Below are positions 7,046-11,390 of a stretch of DNA of 11,390 nucleotides, piece after piece; within the stretch, counting starts at the first letter, position 1; every line of letters starts with the position of its first letter. The notes beneath the pieces are model-generated. The model was given only the letters and a program-made list of their open reading frames with translations, was not told the DNA's origin and did no database searches. The DNA is taken from the NCBI GenBank assembly GCA_900555785.1, contig USMO01000030.1, positions 1 through 11,390 of the forward strand, in the 5' to 3' direction. A program made the translations under genes and the position numbers. The stretch is from an uncultured Eubacteriales bacterium. Its GTDB lineage: Bacteria > Bacillota > Clostridia > Oscillospirales > CAG-272.

Positions 7046-9550
7046 TTATTGATAGTTCAGCTGACCGTTCGTGCTGTTGTTCTTGACGAATTCAGCCCAT
7101 GCGGCGTCGTCGTACTGGAACTTCAACAGGCGAATACCGCCGAAATCATACATAATGTTGTAGGTCTCGGTGTAGTAGTTCACCTTGTAGGACAGCAGGA
7201 AGCAAGCCGTGGTTCCGCAGAGCGGGATCCGGTAGTAGGTCTCCAGATACTTTTCCTCCAGCTGAGCGAGGATCGACAGCTTCACATCGAACGAAGCGTT
7301 TGCGTACTTGCCGGTACCGATCAGGCAGTTCGACCAATCCTGGCAGGTCATCGTGACATCTTCGCCGTTCACCTTCAGCGTCCACTCAACGGACGTCGGA
7401 TCCCAGCAGCCGGCCTCGTGGATGTCGTAGTTAGCCGGATCCATATAGACCTGGAAGTTGCGGAACGGGTAGAACGCCGCGCCGCCCCATGCGCCGTAAC
7501 CGATTGCGTATTCACCCTTCGGCACGTCTTCATAGCGCTTATCCAGATTTGCAACCGCTTCGAAGGTGACGGTGCCGAAGCCGGAGCCTTCCAGAGCCGC
7601 ATTCACGAATTCGTTGAGCAGCGCAATGCACTTCTGGTCGCCGGAATCCAGCGCGCCAGCCTTCCAAGCAACGCGAATCTTAATATTCGCACCCTTGGTG
7701 TAAAGCCCTGCAGCCACCAGCTCGTCGCAAGCGGTCTTCATCAGGTTCTTCGCCTCGGTCAGGTTGTAGCCGTTGATGGAGTCATACGCCTCCTTCAGCG
7801 TCTTGTAGGTCTTGCCCTCGCCGTATTCAACGCCGTAGAGGTTGCAGATTGCCTGCATTGCCTCGTCAGTGTCGCGGTATCTCGAGGACGGATCGTTGTA
7901 AACATCGTAGAAATACAGATTGTTCAGCAGCGAGTACGCCGGCTTGTAACCGGAGGTCGCCGTGACATACTTTGCGCGGTCAATGCTCAGAGACATTGCC
8001 TTGCGGAAGGTCTCGTTGGAGAGCACCACAGAGTTGGTGTTGCCCTTGGACTTATCCATTTCCTTCAGCGCATCCAGATTGGTGTTGAAGAAGAAGGACA
8101 TCGTGTAGGTCTCGTCGACCTTGTAGAGGCGGTCAGAGGTGTTGTAGTTGAGCAGATCGTCAGCCGACGGCGACCAGTTGCTCAGTTCGCCCTTCAGGAA
8201 CGCCTGCTTTGCAGCCGCGTCATCCATCACGTCAATGACAATCTTGGTTGCCTGGTACTGCTCAACCTTCTTGCCGTCCACTTCAAAGTTGGTGTAGGAA
8301 ATGAGCGAGCCGTCTTCCTGCTTCTCATAGCCGAACCAGTTCTCGTTCTTCACCAGAACCAGCTGCTTATCTTTCTGCAGGGTCTCAATCCGATACGGAC
8401 CGTAGGAAACGGTGGTCTCCTTGGAGGTGCAGTAGTCGGTGGTCTTCAGTTCACCGGTGGTATCAAAGCCGTTCTCATAGGTGGACCGGTGCACCAGCCA
8501 GGTGGACGTGCAGGAAGTGAGGAAATAGTTCAGTTCGATTGCGTTCTGATTGACATAGCGGATGGTGTAATCGTCCACTTTGTAGCAGCCAACCGCTGCA
8601 TCATAGTCAACCTTGTCACCCTTCTTGCCGGTGTAGGTGAAGAGCGCTTCCTTAAAGCAGTTGGGGAGGTCCTTTTCTTCAATACCGGAGAAGAGCGTGA
8701 GACAAGCCTTTACGATATTGTAGGCAGTCTCTTTGTTTTCAGCAGTGATCTTGGTATAGCCGTAAGCGTTTGCGGCATCGGAAATCACCTTGTAATCGGA
8801 GTCGCTGCCGACCTTGTACTTGCTGTGCAGCGAGTTCAGGCTGTAGGCATCGCCGAACAGCGTGGTCTCCAGGCTGGACAGGTTGATATACACCTCGCCT
8901 CTTGCGATACCTGCATCCAGATCGTAAGAGTAATCCGGCGTATCGTTTTCGCCGTAAGCCGGAACCATCGGATCGTAAATCGGCGCCTCGGAGTTGTAGT
9001 AAGCAAGACCGCCGGCAACAGCCGACTCACCGCTCCAGTAAAGGTTCGAGCGGTAGTTTCTCATCGAGGAATCCAGCAGCATCTTCATCGAGTAAATGTA
9101 GTCATCGGCGTTGATCTTCTCGCCGGTCTCCCACATTGCATTCGGATTCAGCTTGATTTCGTAAACGTAACCCTCGGTAACATCGGAGGCAGCCTTGCCC
9201 TCCGGCAGGGTCACTTTATATTTGGTCAGGTCGTCCTGGTGGTCCTTGGTGACATCGGTGATGGAAGTCGCCATTTCATAGATCCACTGGTAGATGCCAT
9301 TCTCGGAATCCTTAATGGACATCGTGCAGAACGGGGAGCTGATATAGCTCAGGATATTGTCATCAGCGTTGGTTTCCCAGGTGTGCGGGTTCCAGTTGGT
9401 GCCGAGAGCCGTCGTATAATCGTTGAATGTGTAGCTCTTGGCTTGGGGTGTTTCCTTGCATCCGGAACAGCTGGACAGTATTGCGACGAACGACAGCATC
9501 ATGCACGCAGCAAGCCCGATGCAAAGGAACCGTTTCCATTTCTTGCTCAT
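7046..9550 (-). CDS. oppA: Peptide-binding lipoprotein OppA/AmiA-like (SBP family 5)
   Basis: This is the extracellular, membrane-anchored receptor of the importer. It captures oligopeptides and delivers them to OppB/OppC. The chosen start gives 834 residues: ATG 9548-9550 with AAGGAG nine bases upstream. The ATG at 9566-9568 has only a weak site and was rejected. A charged N-terminus and hydrophobic helix (about 8-24) lead to the lipobox LSSC with lipidated Cys28. Family landmarks are YEIKLNPNAMWETGEKINADD (130-150), SYGPYRIETL with KNENWFGY (382-408) and ETFRKAMSLSIDRAKYV (513-529). It is longer than typical OppA (about 540-660), with extra sequence in the stretch around 160-330. The substrate cannot be read from the sequence; peptides are inferred from the partner genes. 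Confidence 0.93.
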   Translation of the reverse strand: MSKKWKRFLCIGLAACMMLSFVAILSSCSGCKETPQAKSYTFNDYTTALGTNWNPHTWETNADDNILSYISSPFCTMSIKDSENGIYQWIYEMATSITDVTKDHQDDLTKYKVTLPEGKAASDVTEGYVYEIKLNPNAMWETGEKINADDYIYSMKMLLDSSMRNYRSNLYWSGESAVAGGLAYYNSEAPIYDPMVPAYGENDTPDYSYDLDAGIARGEVYINLSSLETTLFGDAYSLNSLHSKYKVGSDSDYKVISDAANAYGYTKITAENKETAYNIVKACLTLFSGIEEKDLPNCFKEALFTYTGKKGDKVDYDAAVGCYKVDDYTIRYVNQNAIELNYFLTSCTSTWLVHRSTYENGFDTTGELKTTDYCTSKETTVSYGPYRIETLQKDKQLVLVKNENWFGYEKQEDGSLISYTNFEVDGKKVEQYQATKIVIDVMDDAAAKQAFLKGELSNWSPSADDLLNYNTSDRLYKVDETYTMSFFFNTNLDALKEMDKSKGNTNSVVLSNETFRKAMSLSIDRAKYVTATSGYKPAYSLLNNLYFYDVYNDPSSRYRDTDEAMQAICNLYGVEYGEGKTYKTLKEAYDSINGYNLTEAKNLMKTACDELVAAGLYTKGANIKIRVAWKAGALDSGDQKCIALLNEFVNAALEGSGFGTVTFEAVANLDKRYEDVPKGEYAIGYGAWGGAAFYPFRNFQVYMDPANYDIHEAGCWDPTSVEWTLKVNGEDVTMTCQDWSNCLIGTGKYANASFDVKLSILAQLEEKYLETYYRIPLCGTTACFLLSYKVNYYTETYNIMYDFGGIRLLKFQYDDAAWAEFVKNNSTNGQLNYQ

Positions 9551-9623
9551 CTTCAAATTCTCCTTCATATAAGATTATTCCGCCGCGCGCCGCCGGGGTA
9601 TCACCACTCCCCTGCCCTCGCGC

Positions 9624-9708
9624 TTTTGGATATTGCTGTAATTATATCACATCATGTCCGCCCTGTCAAGTGCTTTTTTGAAATTTTCTCTCGTCATAAT
9701 ATCCAAAA
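9624..9708. promoter_or_regulatory. 11-bp inverted repeat bracketing the opp promoter
   Basis: TTTTGGATATT at 9624-9634 is exactly complementary to AATATCCAAAA at 9698-9708. The -35 and -10 elements of the opp promoter (9641-9669) lie between them, and the inner arm covers the expected transcription start. A further GATATT at 9711-9716 makes a short palindrome with the outer arm. This is a plausible pair of operator sites, but the region is AT-rich and chance cannot be excluded. Confidence 0.4.
9641..9669 (-). promoter_or_regulatory. Sigma-A promoter of the opp operon
   Basis: On the minus strand TTGACA (9664-9669), a 17-base spacer and TATAAT (9641-9646) match the consensus exactly. A TG one base before the -10 adds an extended -10 element, and A-tracts lie upstream of the -35. 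The expected transcript starts near 9634, giving a leader of about 84 bases to the oppA ATG. The leader contains a possible imperfect GC-rich hairpin (9585-9589 with 9619-9623, and 9595-9598 with 9609-9612). I recognise no riboswitch. Confidence 0.9.
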
Positions 9709-9728
9709 AAGATATTTTCGAATTTAAA

Positions 9729-9808
9729 ACTTGCAATTTTATGACTTTTTAGAGCGATTTTAGGCATATACAGTCGCCTTGGACAGCTAAATTTGCAAGT
9801 TTGCAAGT
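9729..9808. promoter_or_regulatory. Three copies of TTGCAAGT between divergent promoters
   Basis: TTGCAAGT occurs as a perfect tandem pair (9793-9800, 9801-9808) and once inverted (9729-9736). The tandem pair is itself framed by GCTAAA (9786-9791) and TTTAGC (9809-9814). The copies lie between the divergent opp and membrane-protease promoters, upstream of both -35 elements, where activator or repressor sites are common. No regulator can be named. Confidence 0.35.
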
Positions 9809-9891
9809 TTTAGCAGCTGCGTTTTTGAAGCTGTTTTCTATCAGATTATGCAATTCCCGCGTTTTGGGCACTCCGCGTGCAAAAGACCGGG

Positions 9892-9932
9892 TTGACACGC
9901 CGCCGCTTTTGCGGTATAATAAGATACCGCAA
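9892..9932 (+). promoter_or_regulatory. Sigma-A promoter with overlapping palindrome, for the membrane-protease gene
   Basis: TTGACA (9892-9897), a 17-base spacer and TATAAT (9915-9920) match the consensus exactly. Transcription should start near 9927, about 29 bases before the ATG. TTGCGGTAT (9909-9917) and ATACCGCAA (9924-9932) form a perfect 9-bp inverted repeat with a 6-base centre that covers the -10 and the start site. This is a classic location for a repressor operator, or for a hairpin at the 5' end of the transcript. Confidence 0.85.
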
Positions 9933-9955
9933 CCTGTTTTTCGGAGGGATGGCAC

Positions 9956-10762
9956 ATGCAAGCCTCGTTTCCTGCTTTCATCGGATATTTCTTTTCGCTC
10001 CTCGGGCTGACGCTCGGGCAGCTCTACGCCTGCGGGCTGTTGCTCTGGCTCTGCTCCAAGGCATTTTCGCGTCTGGTCGGGCACCACGCCTGGATCATTC
10101 TTGACATCACTTCGTGCATCGGCACGCCGGTTCATGAAGCCGGGCACGCGCTGATGTGTCTGCCCTTCTTTCACAAAATCACCCGTCTGCGTCTGTGGAA
10201 ACCGCACCCCAGCGACGGGCTCTACGGCTTTGTGGAGCACACCTACCGCAAGCGCAATCCCTGGGCGCGGCTCGGGAACCTTTTCATTGGGCTTGGTCCG
10301 CTGTTCAGCGGGCTTGGCGTTGTGGTGCTGGTTCTGCATTTCTGCTTTCCCTCTCTCTGGCACCCCTATCTTGCCAACACCGGCGCGCTGGTCTACCGGG
10401 GGTCGGTCCCTCTGCGGCAGCTCTTTGGCGGCGTTTTCGCGCTCTTTGCCGGCATCCCCGGCGCGTTCCGCGCCAACTGGCTCCGCAGCCTGCTCGGGCT
10501 GCTGGTCATTCTTTCGGTCTGCCTGCACATCACGCTGAGTTGGGCTGATGTCAAAAACAGTCTTTCCGCGCTCCCGCTCTATCTCTTTCTGCTGGCTATT
10601 TTCTCCGTTTCCACTTTCTTTTATGCATCCGCAAAAACCAACATTTTGCATGCGCTCGCGCTTCTCAACCTCCGGCTCTTCGCGCTCTTCGGTCTCTGCA
10701 TCTGCTTCGCCCTCTGCTGGGTCCTCCTCGGTCTCGTCGTTCGGGTGATTCGTGGGAGGTAA
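9956..10762 (+). CDS. Polytopic membrane protein with HEAGH zinc-site motif (M50/site-2-protease-like)
   Basis: This 268-residue protein is almost all membrane. Hydrophobic segments are visible at about 8-33, 105-128, 152-170, 177-195, 204-223 and 234-262. TPVHEAGHALMC (57-68) carries an HExxH motif (His60, Glu61, His64) at a membrane boundary, as in intramembrane zinc proteases. IGLGPLFSG (111-119) resembles the Gly-Pro turn seen after the active helix in such enzymes. A possible third zinc ligand is His191 or Asp198 (HITLSWADV, 191-199), which is a guess; the LDG-type motif of classical site-2 proteases is not obvious. I recall similar uncharacterised proteins in Clostridia but cannot name a substrate. 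The start is ATG 9956, with GGAGGG seven bases upstream. It is monocistronic, diverges from oppA and has its own consensus promoter. Confidence 0.8.
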   Translation: MQASFPAFIGYFFSLLGLTLGQLYACGLLLWLCSKAFSRLVGHHAWIILDITSCIGTPVHEAGHALMCLPFFHKITRLRLWKPHPSDGLYGFVEHTYRKRNPWARLGNLFIGLGPLFSGLGVVVLVLHFCFPSLWHPYLANTGALVYRGSVPLRQLFGGVFALFAGIPGAFRANWLRSLLGLLVILSVCLHITLSWADVKNSLSALPLYLFLLAIFSVSTFFYASAKTNILHALALLNLRLFALFGLCICFALCWVLLGLVVRVIRGR

Positions 10763-10836
10763 AGACCTCGGGGCGCTGCCCCGAACCCCGCTTAGAACCT
10801 TCTTTCGGAGAAGGTTCTAAGGACTCCAAGAACTTC
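10762..10836 (+). repeat. Structured repeat module, copy 3
   Basis: The module's AAGACCT begins on the last base of the TAA stop of the preceding gene. Hairpin one is TCGGGGC/GCCCCGA with loop GCT (10768-10784). Hairpin two is a perfect 13-bp stem (10791-10803 with 10809-10821) with loop TTCGG. It closes with CAAGAACTT (10828-10836). Compared with copy 1, both stems have changed sequence while pairing is kept. Confidence 0.8.
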
Positions 10837-10916
10837 ACCGCACAGGGCAACCGGATGGTAGAACGCAAAAAAATTCTTTTACGCGCCGTCATCCGGTTGC
10901 CCTGTGCGGTGAAGTT
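10831..10916. repeat. Perfect 27-bp inverted repeat, 32-base spacer
   Basis: Bases 10831-10857 and 10890-10916 are perfectly complementary over 27 bp. The spacer (10858-10889) is AT-rich in the middle and can pair further (CGC/GCG and AAAA/TTTT). The left arm overlaps the end of repeat module copy 3. It has no coding potential and no T-run after the stem. It may be a miniature element or long mRNA 3' hairpin. Confidence 0.85.
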
Positions 10917-10918
10917 TC

Positions 10919-10934
10919 GGGCTCTTAAGAGCCC
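10919..10934. repeat. 16-bp perfect palindrome
   Basis: GGGCTCTTAAGAGCCC reads the same on both strands and directly follows the 27-bp inverted repeat. It could bind a dimeric protein or fold as a tight hairpin. Its role is unknown. Confidence 0.6.
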
Positions 10935-11070
10935 GCCGGAAGGAGGCTCCTAACGGGATTGAGGTACCGTCCCGAAGTCTGTACCCGGGACCCGCCCTTG
11001 CTTCGCTCGGCGGGGTGGTGCGGTTGGACAGTAGATAGCAGTGGTATTGACACTGCGTATAAGGAATGTT

Positions 11071-11108
11071 TGTAGGGAACGACCCATGTGTCGTTCCGTT
11101 TTTTCTTT
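11071..11108 (+). terminator. 28-bp hairpin repeat copy 2, with T-run: likely intrinsic terminator
   Basis: Bases 11071-11098 are the inverted copy of 6735-6762. GGAACGAC (11076-11083) pairs with GTCGTTCC (11090-11097), with a 6-base loop, and is followed by GTTTTTTCTTT. This fits a rho-independent terminator on the plus strand, about 310 bases after the membrane-protease gene. Between 10935 and 11070 I see only short stems such as GCAGTG/CACTGC (11038-11056). Confidence 0.6.
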
Positions 11109-11166
11109 CTGCTCATTCAAACCAACAGAAGATAGCCGACCGACAGCGAATTTTTGCCCTCCGGAC

Positions 11167-11215
11167 AAAAAGAGCGGTTACCGCCCACCAAAGGTGTGCG
11201 ATAGCCGCTCTTTTT
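11167..11215. terminator. Bidirectional intrinsic terminator
   Basis: Bases 11167-11180 pair with 11202-11215 over 14 positions (one G-U when read as plus-strand RNA). The inner part can extend as CGCCCACC/GGTGTGCG with one mismatch around an AAA loop. The stem is A-rich on the left and ends in TTTTT on the right, so a T-run follows the hairpin on either strand. This would stop transcripts from both directions. Confidence 0.8.
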
Positions 11216-11246
11216 ATAAACTTTTAACCTACCCAGACAGACCCAA

Positions 11247-11353
11247 AACTTTCCTCAGCCGGGGGTGTTCCGCGCCCGGCAATCGCACCGCGTCTTGTCA
11301 CGCAGCACGGAAGATTCAGAAGCACTGTAAAACACCCCCGGCTGAGGAAAGTT
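11247..11353. repeat. Perfect 23-bp inverted repeat, 61-base spacer
   Basis: Bases 11247-11269 are the exact reverse complement of 11331-11353. The right arm runs into the 53-base terminal direct repeat, so the left edge of the window starts inside an equivalent arm. The spacer (11270-11330) has no open frame of note. This could be the edge of a small dispersed element. Confidence 0.8.
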
Positions 11354-11390
11354 CGGGGAGGATGAGGGAGGTTTGGAGGGAGAAGGGACC
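11338..11390. repeat. Terminal direct repeat, right copy (identical to 1-53)
   Basis: These 53 bases equal the first 53 of the window. If the ends are joined, the unit is 11,337 bases, the hairpin at 36-82 is completed, and the opp operon's end would meet the terminator region of the protease gene. Joining is not proven. Confidence 0.9.

Noticed and set aside
9551..9568. Upstream ATG for oppA adding six residues
   Set aside because: Its ribosome site is weak, whereas AAGGAG stands nine bases before the ATG at 9548-9550.
9551..9634. Riboswitch or T-box in the oppA leader
   Set aside because: The leader is only about 84 bases, with one weak GC-rich hairpin and none of the conserved motifs of known classes that I can see.
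7049..9727. 892-codon open frame on the plus strand
   Set aside because: It is antisense to oppA, which has a lipobox, family motifs and its own promoter. The plus-strand product has no recognisable feature.
9749..10651. 300-codon minus-strand frame opposite the membrane-protease gene
   Set aside because: Its product is Lys/Glu/Arg/Gln-rich, the usual complement of a hydrophobic protein. The plus-strand gene has a promoter, ribosome site and HEAGH motif.
11048..11064. TTGACA followed by TATAAG
   Set aside because: The spacer is only five bases, too short for a sigma-A promoter, and no gene follows.
6716..11168. Two short frames (6716-6946 plus, 10950-11168 minus) sharing the peptide ERHMGRSLQT
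   Set aside because: The shared peptide is only the translation of the 28-bp hairpin repeat present at both sites, not evidence of homologous genes.
1..11390. Circular plasmid
   Set aside because: The ends overlap by 53 bases, but there is no replication, partition or mobilisation gene and the content is chromosomal in type.

Overview
The window looks like a piece of an uncultured, GC-rich, low-redundancy Clostridia genome, probably of the Oscillospirales or Ruminococcaceae type found in gut. The evidence is a lipoprotein-anchored Opp/Ami-type importer resembling the streptococcal Ami system, strong GGAGG-type ribosome sites, two textbook sigma-A promoters, and gene borders packed with short structured repeats. 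The taxonomic placement is inference. No replication, mobilisation, phage, CRISPR, rRNA or tRNA gene is visible.

Layout. On the minus strand, reading right to left, positions 9669 to 95 hold one oligopeptide-import operon: promoter (9641-9669), oppA lipoprotein (7046-9550), a 548-base gap filled with hairpins and an inverted-repeat element (6498-7045), then the tightly packed genes oppB, oppC, oppD, oppF and a small membrane protein of DUF3899 type (95-508). The last five genes abut or overlap by a few bases, so they are translationally coupled. A perfect 19-bp hairpin follows the last stop codon. On the plus strand, diverging from oppA, is a single gene (9956-10762) for a multi-spanning membrane protein with an HEAGH zinc-site motif. 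It has its own consensus promoter overlapped by a perfect palindrome. From 10762 to the right end there is no gene: about 630 bases of stem-loops, dispersed repeats, two likely intrinsic terminators and a 23-bp inverted repeat.

How the genes work together. OppA captures peptide outside the membrane, OppB and OppC form the channel, and OppD and OppF hydrolyse ATP. All core NBD motifs are intact, so the transporter should work. What is unusual is the size of its parts. OppD carries about 375 extra residues inside its helical subdomain, OppF about 118 between Walker A and the Q-loop, OppC about 225 in its first extracellular loop, and OppA is long at 834 residues. Only OppB has ordinary length. 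OppD also lacks all four cysteines that hold an iron-sulphur cluster in many Opp/Dpp ATPases.

Non-coding structure. Three copies of one two-hairpin repeat module (two in inverted orientation between oppA and oppB, one starting on the stop codon of the membrane-protease gene) keep their pairing through compensatory changes. The first 53 bases of the window are repeated exactly as its last 53 bases, so the sequence may be circular, come from a tandem array, or be bounded by a dispersed repeat.
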